A stretch of 64,000 nucleotides of DNA from Dryocola sp051307055 (GTDB lineage Bacteria > Pseudomonadota > Gammaproteobacteria > Enterobacterales > Enterobacteriaceae): NCBI RefSeq assembly GCF_051307055.1, contig NZ_CP149994.1:2170001-2234000 (forward strand). Reading direction: 5' to 3'. Positions 1 to 8,217 of this stretch are shown here, piece after piece. The notes under the pieces were generated by a model. It was not told the origin of the DNA. It ran no database searches and worked only from the letters and a program-made list of their open reading frames with translations. Every line of letters starts with the position of its first letter. Position 1 is the stretch's first letter. The translations under genes were made by a program, and so were the position numbers.

Positions 1-829
1 CCGAGGCGCGTTTCAGATCCGTGCGGTTCTCCATCAGTTCGTCGAGCAGCTGACGATAATAGGAGGTGATATTTTTCACATAGCTCATATCCTTGTAACG
101 CCCTTCGATTTTGAAGGAGCGCACGCCAGCATCCACCAGCGCCGCAAGGTTCGCGCTCTGGTCGTTATCTTTCATCGACAGCAGGTGTTTTTCAAAAGCG
201 ACAACGCGCCCCTGCTCGTCTTTCAGGGTATAGGGCAAACGGCAGGCCTGAGAGCAATCGCCACGGTTTGCGCTGCGCCCCGTCTGGGCATGAGAAATAT
301 TGCACTGCCCGGAATAGGCCACGCACAGCGCGCCGTGAATAAAGAATTCAATCGTCGCATCAACGTGCTGATGAATAGCGCGAATCTGATCCAGATTCAG
401 CTCGCGAGCCAGAACTATCTGCGAGAAACCAACGTCTGAGAGGAACTTCGCCTTTTCCACGCTGCGGATATCGCACTGGGTGCTGGCATGCAGCTCAATC
501 GGCGGCAAATCCATTTCCAGCACGCCCATATCCTGGACAATCAGCGCATCAACGCCCGCCTGGTAAAGATCGTGAATCATCAGCCGCGCGGGCTCCAGCT
601 CGTTGTCATGCAGGATGGTATTGAGCGTGACAAAGATCTTCGCCCCGAAGCGATGGGCAAAAGGCACCAGTTCGGCAAGATCGCGCAGGCTGTTGCCGGC
701 GTTGTGGCGAGCGCCAAAACCAGGGCCGCCGATATAGACGGCGTCGGCGCCGTGCAAAATAGCTTCACGGGCGATGTCGGCGTCTCGGGCGGGGCTGAGT
801 AGTTCAAGATGATTAGCGTGCAGGCGCAT
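1..829 (-). CDS. rlhA: RlhA, 23S rRNA C2501 hydroxylase, U32 family (3' end off window)
   Basis: RlhA (YdcP) makes 5-hydroxycytidine at C2501 of 23S rRNA. The reading frame opens at the ATG ending at 829 (MRLHANHLELLSPARD) and runs leftward off the window with no stop, so about the first 276 residues are present. Visible matches to the E. coli protein are ELLSPARDADIAREAILHGA, AVYIGGPGFGARHN and the Cys-bearing NRGDCSQACRLPYT segment of the peptidase-U32 fold. The final part, with the C-terminal domains, is missing only because the window ends. The next gene, on the same strand, ends 140 bp upstream of this start, so rlhA probably has its own promoter. Confidence 0.93.
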   Translation of the reverse strand, partial: MRLHANHLELLSPARDADIAREAILHGADAVYIGGPGFGARHNAGNSLRDLAELVPFAHRFGAKIFVTLNTILHDNELEPARLMIHDLYQAGVDALIVQDMGVLEMDLPPIELHASTQCDIRSVEKAKFLSDVGFSQIVLARELNLDQIRAIHQHVDATIEFFIHGALCVAYSGQCNISHAQTGRSANRGDCSQACRLPYTLKDEQGRVVAFEKHLLSMKDNDQSANLAALVDAGVRSFKIEGRYKDMSYVKNITSYYRQLLDELMENRTDLKRAS

Positions 830-906
830 GGTTCGTCGTTTTTCTGTTTGTAGGCGAAAGGCGGCTATTGTAGTCAGAAAGGACGGGTAAAAACAGAGGA
901 TGTTTT

Positions 907-921
907 GTTCAATTATTGAAC
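907..921. promoter_or_regulatory. 15-bp palindrome upstream of rlhA
   Basis: GTTCAAT-T-ATTGAAC is a perfect inverted repeat about 80 bp upstream of the rlhA start. The position suits an operator, but no regulator can be named. Confidence 0.3.
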
Positions 922-932
922 TGGCTTCAGAC

Positions 933-962
933 AGAGTGGACGAGCATGTAGCCATCCACTCT
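933..962 (-). terminator. Stem-loop after the rhodanese gene
   Basis: AGAGTGGA (933-940) and TCCACTCT (955-962) form an 8-bp perfect stem just past the stop codon of the rhodanese gene. No T-run follows on the minus strand, so it may be a 3' stability hairpin rather than an intrinsic terminator. Confidence 0.4.
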
Positions 963-969
963 TAAAGGC

Positions 970-2538
970 TTAAATCACCCAAAAACCGTGCGTGCCGTCG
1001 CGCTCAAGCTGCGCGACAAGGCCATATTCCCATTGCAGGTAGTCTTCCATCGCCTGTCGTGGAACATTCGTGCCCTCGTAAGGACGGCGATAGCGATCTT
1101 CAGGCAGATGCAGCTCGCCTTCCGCGCCCTGTGCCAGAGGCCGGTTTTCAGCTATCCATGCGAGCGTTCCACCCTTTAGCACGTAAACCGGCCGGTTGGA
1201 TAAAGCCTGCAGTTCGGGCACCACAAATCGGGCGAGCGCGCTGCTACCGCAGGTGACGACCCAACGCTCCGGCTCAGGAAGATTCGCCACTGCGGTTTTT
1301 AGCGCAGTTCGTCCCAGCCATTTAGCTCCCGCGATATGCCGCGCGCGGAAACTGGCTGAAGTGGTGAAATCCAGAAGCGTGGTGCCGGATTGCCCGAGCC
1401 AGCCCGCCAGCGTTTCAGCTGAAATTTCCTCTACCGCAGGCGCCGCTGGCAGGGGCGCCTGCCAGTCGCCGCGTTCGGTAAATAATTCGCGTGGGGCTTC
1501 CAGCACGGCCACCTCCCATCCCATTTGTGCCAGCCATGAGGCGGCCATCGGGGCGCGAACGCCGTCGTCGTCAACTACCACGATCCTTCCGCCACGCACG
1601 GCGGCAAAATGATCTGTTTCCTGAACCAGTTGTCCGCCCGGCGCAGACCTGGCCCCGGCGATATGTCCTGCACGAAACTCCTCTGGCGAACGCACGTCGA
1701 ACAGCCAGGTATTGCGGTCGTGGGTTTGCCGCCAGCTTTGCCAGTCGCTCCATACGATAAAGCTTACGCCCGCGCTGGTTGCCAGCTCCCAGGCCGCAAT
1801 GCGTTCGGCTTCTTCGCCTGCGCTTTCCTGCGCCTGAGCATCGCTACCCTGCTCAAGCTCCAGCCCCGCCAGCGTCCAGCCGATAGTTCCGTTACGCAAT
1901 GCGGCTACGGGATTGGCGATCCCTGCATTGATCAGCGACTGCGCGCCGATAATGCTGCGCGTGCGCCCGGCGCAGTTCACGACAATTTGCGTTTGCGGGC
2001 CGGACACCTGCGCACTGGCCTTCAGCACAAGGTCACCGCCGGGCAGGCTTATGCCTCCGGGGATATTCATCGTCTGGTATTCATCAAAGCGGCGCACGTC
2101 CAGAATCACCAGCCCGGCACCCTGTTGTTTCAGCCTGTGCACCTCCTGCGCGCTAAGCGACGGTGTATGGCGCTTCGCTTCAACAAACTCGCCGAAGGCC
2201 TTGCTCGGCGCGTTGACATCGATAAACAGTTCTCCGCCCGCCTCCTGCCAGCCCTTAAGCCCGCCGGCAAGCAGCGCCACGTCGCGGTAGCCAAGCTGCT
2301 TCAGCTTATCCACGGCAAGGCTCGCCAGCCCTTCACCGTTGTCATAGACGGTAATCGGCGTTGAACGCCGCGGGATACGCGCAAATACCTCCAGTTCGAG
2401 TTTGCCGAGTGGAAAATTCGCGGCAAACAAAGGGTGACCGGATGCAAAGGCGGCCTCCTCCCGCACGTCTATCAGCGCCAGCTCTTCTTTATTAAGCAGC
2501 GACGCGCGCAGTTGCGCATAGTGTCTTAATTCGCTCAT
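970..2538 (-). CDS. Four-domain rhodanese sulfurtransferase
   Basis: A 522-residue cytoplasmic protein made of four rhodanese-like repeats (about 5-105, 128-230, 262-355 and 372-470). The catalytic cysteine position is filled in repeat 2 (C189, NCAGRTRS) and repeat 4 (C430, VTCGSSALAR). In repeats 1 and 3 it is replaced by acidic residues (VYDNGEG near 66, VVDDDGVRA near 324). Active and inactive repeats therefore alternate, as in other multi-rhodanese proteins. The start overlaps the stop of the upstream thiol dioxygenase gene in an ATGA, so the two are probably translationally coupled. Likely role: moving sulfane sulfur or detoxifying products during thiol breakdown. The actual donor and acceptor are not visible. 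Confidence 0.85.
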   Translation of the reverse strand: MSELRHYAQLRASLLNKEELALIDVREEAAFASGHPLFAANFPLGKLELEVFARIPRRSTPITVYDNGEGLASLAVDKLKQLGYRDVALLAGGLKGWQEAGGELFIDVNAPSKAFGEFVEAKRHTPSLSAQEVHRLKQQGAGLVILDVRRFDEYQTMNIPGGISLPGGDLVLKASAQVSGPQTQIVVNCAGRTRSIIGAQSLINAGIANPVAALRNGTIGWTLAGLELEQGSDAQAQESAGEEAERIAAWELATSAGVSFIVWSDWQSWRQTHDRNTWLFDVRSPEEFRAGHIAGARSAPGGQLVQETDHFAAVRGGRIVVVDDDGVRAPMAASWLAQMGWEVAVLEAPRELFTERGDWQAPLPAAPAVEEISAETLAGWLGQSGTTLLDFTTSASFRARHIAGAKWLGRTALKTAVANLPEPERWVVTCGSSALARFVVPELQALSNRPVYVLKGGTLAWIAENRPLAQGAEGELHLPEDRYRRPYEGTNVPRQAMEDYLQWEYGLVAQLERDGTHGFWVI

Positions 2539-3146
2539 AACGCCCTCTCTTTCGACAGATCCCAGATGTTCGGTATAAAAGCGCTCGAATAGCCTGAAAT
2601 AAACGCTTTCTCGCCGCCGTCGGCGGTAAACACCCGGCGATGAACCGCGCCAATATTAGCGCCGTACACATGAATACTGATGGAGACGCGATCGTCGAAG
2701 GCGTTACTGACCTGATGGACATCCTGCGCGTTGGGAGAAACCGTCTCAATTTCGCCCGGCGTCAGGGTTGTCGCATTGCCCTCGGGTAGCCATTTGCCAT
2801 TCACTTTGGCGTAAAACTGGCTGCGTTCGGCACCGCGTAACATGCCGATAAGCCCCCATACACCGTGGTTATGGATCGGGGTTTGCTGCCCTGGCCCCCA
2901 GACGAAGCTCACCACGGAGAAGCGCCCCTGCGGGTCGGCGTACAGCAGATGCTGCTGATAATGGTGCGGATGGGGAGCGGCTGACGCTTCGGGCAACCAG
3001 TCGTCGGTAGCCACCAGCTCGGACAGGAGCCGTCGGCCTTTTTCCAGCAGCGGCTGTTCCTGATGGAAATGCTCAACCAGCCGTGAAAATTCGACAAGAA
3101 AGTGGCGTAAGCGCGCGGGATTCGGCGCGGATGACTTTGCGTTCAT
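2535..3146 (-). CDS. Cupin thiol dioxygenase (cysteine / 3-mercaptopropionate dioxygenase family)
   Basis: A 203-residue iron-dependent cupin enzyme expected to oxidise a small thiol to a sulfinate. The metal triad is visible: H92 and H94 in PIHNHGVWGLIGMLRG and H144 in DVHQVSN. The HNH-x-WG-IG motif is closer to bacterial 3-mercaptopropionate dioxygenases than to mammalian cysteine dioxygenase, and there is no cysteine for a Cys-Tyr crosslink near the site. Substrate is left open. The ATG ending at 3146 was chosen; an in-frame TTG ending at 3173 would add nine residues. The gene overlaps the rhodanese gene by 4 bp and is divergent from the SsuD-like gene, which suggests a shared sulfur role. 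Confidence 0.82.
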   Translation of the reverse strand: MNAKSSAPNPARLRHFLVEFSRLVEHFHQEQPLLEKGRRLLSELVATDDWLPEASAAPHPHHYQQHLLYADPQGRFSVVSFVWGPGQQTPIHNHGVWGLIGMLRGAERSQFYAKVNGKWLPEGNATTLTPGEIETVSPNAQDVHQVSNAFDDRVSISIHVYGANIGAVHRRVFTADGGEKAFISGYSSAFIPNIWDLSKERAL

Positions 3147-3199
3147 GGCATGTCTCAGCAGGGGAAAAACCAAAGACTACCAGCGTCGCCCTTTGAGCC

Positions 3200-3276
3200 A
3201 AATGCCATAAAAGCAATAGGTTATCAATAATCTATCTATGCTTTATCCCGGCAAAGCATAGTCATAATTGGCATTT
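3200..3276. promoter_or_regulatory. Nested inverted repeats in the divergent dioxygenase / SsuD promoter region
   Basis: An outer pair AAATGCCA (3200-3207) and TGGCATTT (3269-3276) encloses an inner pair CTATGCTTT (3236-3244) and AAAGCATAG (3253-3261). All arms are perfect. They sit between two divergent sulfur-related genes in AT-rich DNA, the expected place for control by a sulfur regulator such as Cbl, CysB or SutR. No specific binding consensus is claimed. Confidence 0.45.
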
Positions 3277-3333
3277 CAGAGGCGCGCTTGCACTCGTTAT
3301 GGTGGGTAAACATACAACCATAAGGAACCTGCA

Positions 3334-4419
3334 ATGAGCATTCAATTCCTCGGCATGATAAGCCATCGTCTGGCCTCAGAAATTCTGCCCGCGACCGGAG
3401 CAATCTTTGATAAGGAGTATATTGCGCGCTTTGCCCAGGCACACGAGGACGCCGGCTTCGACCGCATTCTGGTAGGCTACTGGTCCGATCAACCGGACGG
3501 TTTTCTGGTGACCGCCCATGCGGGCGCCCACACTTCGCGCGTGAAGTTCCTGCTGGCCCATCGGCCGGGTTTCGTCGCACCGACGCTTGCCGCGCGCAAG
3601 CTTGCCACGCTGGATCATTTACTCGATGGTCGGCTGGCGGTGCACATTATCAGCGGCGGCAGCGATGCCGAACAGCGTAAAGACGGCGACTGGCTGAATA
3701 AAGAGGAACGCTACGCGCGGACCGACGAATTTTTGACGGTGCTGAACAGCAGCCTGCACGGCGAGGCGCCTTACGATCACACCGGCGGCTTCTACCGGGC
3801 CGAGCAGGCCTTTTCCTCCATCAAACCGCTTCAGCCCCGTCTGCCAATCTATTTCGGCGGATCGTCCGACGAGGCAATCCGGGTGGCGGCAAAGCACGCG
3901 GATGTCTTTGCGCTCTGGGGTGAGCCGCTGGCCGGAGCACGTCAGACTGTCGAATCCGTCCGCGCTGCGGCAAAGCGGCATAATCGCGATATTAGCTTCA
4001 ATATTTCATTCCGGCCGATCCTCGGCAAAACCGAAGCCGAAGCCTGGGAAAAAGCAGAGCACATACGTGAGGTCACCCGTAAAAACCTGGCGGAAAATCA
4101 CCATACTTACGGGCTGCGAAAACCGCAAAGCGTCGGTGCAAAACGCCTGCTTGAGGCCGCGCATCAGGGCGATCGCCTGGACCAGCGTTTATGGACGGGC
4201 ATCGCAGCGCTGGTCGGTGGCGGCTATAACTCCACCGCGCTTGTCGGCACGCCGGATCAGGTTTCCGATGCCCTGCTTGACTATTACGATACGGGTATCG
4301 GCAGCTTCCTGATCCGCGGATTCGATCCGCTCAACGACGCCGTGGAATACGGTAAAGAGCTCATTCCGCTAACGCGTGAAAAAGTTGCTGCCCGCAAGCG
4401 TCTGGCAAGGAGCGCATGA
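3334..4419 (+). CDS. FMNH2-dependent alkanesulfonate monooxygenase, SsuD-like
   Basis: A 361-residue luciferase-like (LLM) monooxygenase expected to release sulfite from organosulfonates using reduced FMN. Family landmarks include FAQAHEDAGFDRILVGY, LAHRPGFVAPTLAARKLATL, the GRLAVHIISGGSDAEQ segment and IYFGGSSDEAIRVAAKHADV. E. coli SsuD is 381 residues, so this is a paralogue of similar length. No flavin reductase gene is nearby; reduced flavin must come from elsewhere. The ATG follows a recognisable AAGGAACC ribosome site, and the last codons overlap the next gene by 4 bp (ATGA). This indicates a two-gene operon with an SsuA-like binding protein. Confidence 0.87.
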   Translation: MSIQFLGMISHRLASEILPATGAIFDKEYIARFAQAHEDAGFDRILVGYWSDQPDGFLVTAHAGAHTSRVKFLLAHRPGFVAPTLAARKLATLDHLLDGRLAVHIISGGSDAEQRKDGDWLNKEERYARTDEFLTVLNSSLHGEAPYDHTGGFYRAEQAFSSIKPLQPRLPIYFGGSSDEAIRVAAKHADVFALWGEPLAGARQTVESVRAAAKRHNRDISFNISFRPILGKTEAEAWEKAEHIREVTRKNLAENHHTYGLRKPQSVGAKRLLEAAHQGDRLDQRLWTGIAALVGGGYNSTALVGTPDQVSDALLDYYDTGIGSFLIRGFDPLNDAVEYGKELIPLTREKVAARKRLARSA

Positions 4420-5354
4420 TGAAAAAGTGGATCACCGCAGGCCTGGCTCTGGCCCTCTGGAGCAGCTTTTCGCATGCCGAAGTGACGCTGCATATCGGCG
4501 ATCAGAAAGGCGGAATGCGTTCCCAGCTTGAGGCGGCGAACAAGCTTGAAAACCTGCCGTATAAAATTCAATGGTCCGAATTTCCTGCCGCCGCACCTCT
4601 GGCGGAGGCGCTGAACGCGGGGGCTATCGATGTGGGCATCATCGGCGACGCTCCCCTGCTGTTTGCCGTTGCGGCAGGCGCGCAGGCGAAGGCGATCGCG
4701 GTGAGTAAATCGAACGCTTACGGGACGGCGCTGCTGGTGCGCCCGGAAAGCCCGATAAAAACCGCGGCGGACTTAAAGGGTAAAAGCATTGCTACAAACC
4801 GCGGCTCTATCGGTCATTTTGTCGCGCTGAAGGCGCTTGAGTCCGCCGGGCTGAGCGCCAAAGACGTCACCTTCCGCTTCCTGCCGCCAAGCGAGGCTAA
4901 ACTCGCCCTGATCCAGGGCTCGGTGGACGTCTGGGCTACGTGGGAGCCTTACACCGCCTATGCGGAAAAGGTAGATAAGCTGCGCGTGGCGGTGAACGGC
5001 CAGGGGCTGTGGTCCGGCAATTCGTTCCTTGCGGCTACCGACAGCGCGCTGGGCGACAAAGAAAAGCGGGCCGCCATCGCCGATTATCTGCAGCGCCTGA
5101 ACGCCGCGCAAATCTGGGCGAATCAGCATCCGGACGTGTATGGCAAAACGCTGGCGAAGATAATCGGCTTCCCGGAAGACGTGGCGCAGCTGTCGTTTCA
5201 GCGCCGCCATTCAGACTGGCAAACTATCGATAACGCGACGGTAGCGCAGCAACAGCAAACCGCTGATTTCTACCATGCAAGCAGCCTGCTGCCCAAAACT
5301 ATTCAGGTTACCCCGACCTTCAGCCATGCGTTTCAGATGACTAATCCGGGCTAA
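4416..5354 (+). CDS. Aliphatic sulfonate ABC-transporter binding protein, SsuA-like
   Basis: A 312-residue periplasmic solute-binding protein. Residues 1-21 form a Sec signal peptide (KKWITAGLALALWSSFSHA). The body has the SsuA/TauA/NMT1 fold pattern: LHIGDQKGG, AGAIDVGIIGDAPLLFA, DLKGKSIATNRGS and LIQGSVDVWATWEPY. It is coupled to the SsuD-like gene by an ATGA overlap. No ATPase or permease gene is within reach, so it must feed a transporter encoded elsewhere, for example an ssuBC or tauBC pair. Substrate is inferred only from family and neighbour. Confidence 0.86.
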   Translation: MMKKWITAGLALALWSSFSHAEVTLHIGDQKGGMRSQLEAANKLENLPYKIQWSEFPAAAPLAEALNAGAIDVGIIGDAPLLFAVAAGAQAKAIAVSKSNAYGTALLVRPESPIKTAADLKGKSIATNRGSIGHFVALKALESAGLSAKDVTFRFLPPSEAKLALIQGSVDVWATWEPYTAYAEKVDKLRVAVNGQGLWSGNSFLAATDSALGDKEKRAAIADYLQRLNAAQIWANQHPDVYGKTLAKIIGFPEDVAQLSFQRRHSDWQTIDNATVAQQQQTADFYHASSLLPKTIQVTPTFSHAFQMTNPG

Positions 5355-5394
5355 CGTTTTCAGGGCGGGCGTAAATACTGCCCGCCGCGAAAGA

Positions 5395-5922
5395 TTACGG
5401 ATAATGAATTAACGAATGGAAATGTGCCCGCTCAGGGCCGCTGTTGCGATAGCTATGCGCTTCATCCCCGGCGAAGCGCAAACCTTCTCCCGCCCGCAGC
5501 GTCTGCCACTTTCCCTTAATCTGCATATCCAGCTCTCCGCTAATCACCGTTACATGCTCAATAACGCCGGTATCATGCGGGGATGACTCGCTCAGCGCGC
5601 CCGGCGCAAGCGTGATGGAAAAGAGGTCAAAACGCAGCTGCTCATCATAGGGAAAAAGCGGCACCACAACCATATCGCTGTTTTGCGGATCGAATACCGG
5701 CCGCTCCGGCGGTTCGCCCGACTGAAGAAATACCGAAAACGGCACGTTCAGGCCGGTGGCTATTTTCCAGAGGGTCGCCACCGTCGGGCTGGACTCATTA
5801 CGTTCGATCTGGCCGAGCATGGCTTTTGATACGCCCGTTTTTTCAGCGGCCAGCGCCAGGCTCCAGCCCCGCGCCTGGCGCAAGGCCTTCAGTTTCGCGC
5901 TTAAATGGGCGGCGATATCCAT
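5395..5922 (-). CDS. sutR: SutR, XRE-cupin regulator of sulfur utilisation
   Basis: A 175-residue regulator with an N-terminal XRE helix-turn-helix (about residues 9-63: LALAAEKTGVSKAMLGQIER, NESSPTVATLWKIATGLNVP) and a C-terminal cupin ending HFHSLIHYP. It aligns with E. coli SutR (YdcN) almost without gaps. In E. coli SutR is reported to regulate genes of sulfur utilisation. It is divergent from ydcO as in E. coli and shares with it an intergenic region containing a strong palindrome. Lying beside thiol dioxygenase and sulfonate genes supports that role here. Confidence 0.93.
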   Translation of the reverse strand: MDIAAHLSAKLKALRQARGWSLALAAEKTGVSKAMLGQIERNESSPTVATLWKIATGLNVPFSVFLQSGEPPERPVFDPQNSDMVVVPLFPYDEQLRFDLFSITLAPGALSESSPHDTGVIEHVTVISGELDMQIKGKWQTLRAGEGLRFAGDEAHSYRNSGPERAHFHSLIHYP

Positions 5923-5947
5923 CGTTCTCTCCTTATCTATGGGCGGA

Positions 5948-6006
5948 TTATAGCGCCTTGTGCGCTATAACGCACGATGCTATAGTTTTCGGACGTTATA
6001 ACGCAC
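5948..6006. promoter_or_regulatory. Candidate SutR operators between sutR and ydcO
   Basis: TTATAGCGC (5948-5956) and GCGCTATAA (5962-5970) form a perfect 9-bp inverted repeat around CTTGT. The half-site string TATAACGCAC occurs at 5966-5975 and again at 5997-6006, 31 bp apart, close to three helical turns. This pattern fits a dimeric regulator controlling both divergent genes. Confidence 0.6.
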
Positions 6007-6018
6007 AACGAGGTTTTT

Positions 6019-7185
6019 ATGCGCGCCTTTCCGGTTCCGCTACCCACGCTGCTTGCCGGGTTCGTTGCCGTGCTGGTGGGCTACGCCAGCTCAGCGGCCA
6101 TCATCTGGCAGGCAGCAGACGCTGCCGGCGCCGGCGCCCGGCAAATTGCAGGCTGGCTGACGATGCTCGGCATCGGCATGGGAGTCAGCACGCTTGCGCT
6201 GACCATCTGGTATCGCGCCCCGATCCTGACCGCCTGGTCCACGCCCGGGGCGGCGCTGCTGGCCACCAGCCTGCAGGGCAGTACGCTAAACGAAGCCGTC
6301 GGGATATTTATCTTTGCTTCCGCGCTCATCTTAGTTTGCGGGGCCAGCGGCATATTTGCCCGCCTGATGCTGCTTATTCCGCACACCCTTTCTGCGGCGA
6401 TGCTGGCCGGGATCCTTCTGCGCTTTGGTCTGCAAGCCTTTACATCGTTACAGGGTCACTTTTTATTGTGCGGCGCGATGCTCATCAGCTGGCTGCTGGC
6501 AAAAGCCTGCGCCCCGCGCTACGCGGTGGTTGTGGCGCTGATAGCAGGCCTGGCGATTAGCCTGATGACCGGAGAGCTTAAAACTGAAAGCGTGCCGGTG
6601 AGCGTTGTGATGCCTGAGTTCACCGCGCCGCACTTTTCCGTCAGCAGCTTACTGAGCATCGGCCTGCCCTTTTTCCTTGTTACCATGACATCGCAAAATG
6701 CGCCCGGCGTGGCGACGCTTAAAGCCTCGGGTTACAACGTTCCGGTTTCACCGTTGATGGTAGTCACCGCGGCTATTGCCCTGTTGCTTGCACCCTTTGG
6801 CGTATTTTCCATTTGTATTGCGGCCATTACCGCCGCAATCTGCCAGGGCGCGGAAGCGCACCCCGATCCGGCTAAGCGATGGCTGGCCGCGGCCACAGCT
6901 GGCGTGTTTTATCTGCTGGCCGGGATGTTCGGCGGGTCGATTTCAGCCTTGCTGACCGCCCTGCCCCTGGCCTTTATCCACACCCTTGCCGGGCTTGCCT
7001 TGCTAAGCACTCTCGCCGGCAGTTTGCATCAGGCGCTGGGTAACGAGCGGGAGCGCGATGCGGCGATCGTCACCTTTCTGGTCACGGCATCGGGGCTTAC
7101 GCTTGCGGGAATAGGTTCTGCTTTCTGGGGGTTGCTTGCGGGCGGCATTTGCTACGGCGTATTCTCACTGGCTCGCCGAACGTAG
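6019..7185 (+). CDS. ydcO: YdcO, BenE-family inner-membrane transporter
   Basis: A 388-residue hydrophobic protein with about 11-12 membrane segments, of the benzoate/H+ symporter (BenE) family. Typical segments are FVAVLVGYASSAAIIWQAAD near the N-terminus and FFLVTMTSQNAPGVATLKAS in the middle. Position and orientation next to sutR match E. coli ydcO, whose substrate is unknown. With SutR as a sulfur regulator, a sulfur-linked substrate is possible but not shown. The 3' end overlaps the convergent AraC-type gene by 21 bp. Confidence 0.9.
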   Translation: MRAFPVPLPTLLAGFVAVLVGYASSAAIIWQAADAAGAGARQIAGWLTMLGIGMGVSTLALTIWYRAPILTAWSTPGAALLATSLQGSTLNEAVGIFIFASALILVCGASGIFARLMLLIPHTLSAAMLAGILLRFGLQAFTSLQGHFLLCGAMLISWLLAKACAPRYAVVVALIAGLAISLMTGELKTESVPVSVVMPEFTAPHFSVSSLLSIGLPFFLVTMTSQNAPGVATLKASGYNVPVSPLMVVTAAIALLLAPFGVFSICIAAITAAICQGAEAHPDPAKRWLAAATAGVFYLLAGMFGGSISALLTALPLAFIHTLAGLALLSTLAGSLHQALGNERERDAAIVTFLVTASGLTLAGIGSAFWGLLAGGICYGVFSLARRT

Positions 7186-8037
7186 CTGCGAAGGCGCGAC
7201 GCCGAGGGTAGCTTTGAAACGGTTGCTGAAATGGCTGGCGGAGCTAAATCCGCAGGCCAGAGCGATAGCCGTTAACGACAGCTCGCTATGGCGCACAAGC
7301 GTTTCCGCGCGCGCCATACGCCGCTGCATTACGTACTGGTGCGGCGCCAGTTGCGTAGATTGTTTAAACATCCTCGCGAAATGAAATTCGCTTAAGCCTG
7401 CTTCGAGCGCCAGTTCGGCCAGCGTCAGCGGGTCGCCAATATGCTGTTCTATATAGGCCTGAATATTGCGCAGCACTACCGGAGCCAGCCCGCCGCGTAC
7501 CGCGGGCAAACGCCACTGCACGCTGCTGTAGTTCTGTACCAGATGGGTGAGCAGCAGCGTCGAGGCGGTGCTTAACGTCATATGATTCGCGCTCTGCTGC
7601 CAGCTGCTGCTCAGTAAAAAGTGCCGGTAAAGCTGCGTGATGCGCGGATCCTCGGCGAAAATCCTTTCATCTATCTGCAGTCTTGCCGGACTGCGATCCC
7701 AGATTTGCTCGGCAATATGGCGCAGATGCGCATCCGTACAGTACAGGTGTACAAATGAAAAATCGTTGCGGATATCCCAGGTTGTTTCGCTGTCCTGCGG
7801 CATCAGGCAAAACCTGTCCGGGCCGCCGCCGTTTTTCCAGCCCTGCGACGTTTTCTGATAGGTTTCGTAGCCGTTGTTGATATACAGGCTAAGCGTATGG
7901 TGATTGCTGAGCTGCGTGACGCGGTCATTATGATTTGACCAGGCCGCAAGTTGAATACCCGAGCCAAGCCGTACGCTGTCATTCAGACGAGCGTTGTGTT
8001 TACGCAGATTCTCAAAGGCATGGTACGACTGAGTCAT
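7165..8037 (-). CDS. AraC/XylS-family transcriptional regulator
   Basis: A 290-residue regulator. The C-terminal about 100 residues carry the two AraC helix-turn-helices (LTLAELALEAGLSEFHFARM and LTAIALACGFSSASHFSNRF, then the PSQLR end). The N-terminal part looks like an AraC-type sensory domain. It is divergent from an EamA-type exporter gene and is therefore a probable regulator of it. It overlaps the 3' end of ydcO by 21 bp, a tail-to-tail overlap. Ligand unknown. Confidence 0.88.
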   Translation of the reverse strand: MTQSYHAFENLRKHNARLNDSVRLGSGIQLAAWSNHNDRVTQLSNHHTLSLYINNGYETYQKTSQGWKNGGGPDRFCLMPQDSETTWDIRNDFSFVHLYCTDAHLRHIAEQIWDRSPARLQIDERIFAEDPRITQLYRHFLLSSSWQQSANHMTLSTASTLLLTHLVQNYSSVQWRLPAVRGGLAPVVLRNIQAYIEQHIGDPLTLAELALEAGLSEFHFARMFKQSTQLAPHQYVMQRRMARAETLVRHSELSLTAIALACGFSSASHFSNRFKATLGVAPSQLRSASQ

Positions 8038-8108
8038 AGTTGCATATCGTTTCGGGGCCGGAAGGATAGTGTATGTAGCGCCGCTGCGGGTTGCCAGCCA
8101 TTAAGCCC

Positions 8109-8150
8109 GCGCAAACAAAAAAAATGCGCAAGATTATGCAAGTCGCGCAA
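8109..8150. promoter_or_regulatory. GCGCAA direct repeats between AraC-type and EamA genes
   Basis: GCGCAA appears at 8109-8114, 8126-8131 and 8145-8150, with a related ATGCAA at about 8137-8142. Direct repeats spaced 17-19 bp between a regulator and its divergent neighbour resemble AraC-family binding sites. Confidence 0.4.
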
Positions 8151-8217
8151 GGCGGTGAAAGCGGCCGCAGAAGGTAATCTGCAAACTGTCGTTTCTGTTC
8201 AACAGCGAGATAACAAC

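Noticed and set aside
6728..6745. GTTACAAC core inside ydcO as a reversed Ter site
   Set aside because: Flanking bases do not match the Ter consensus, and it lies in conserved coding sequence.
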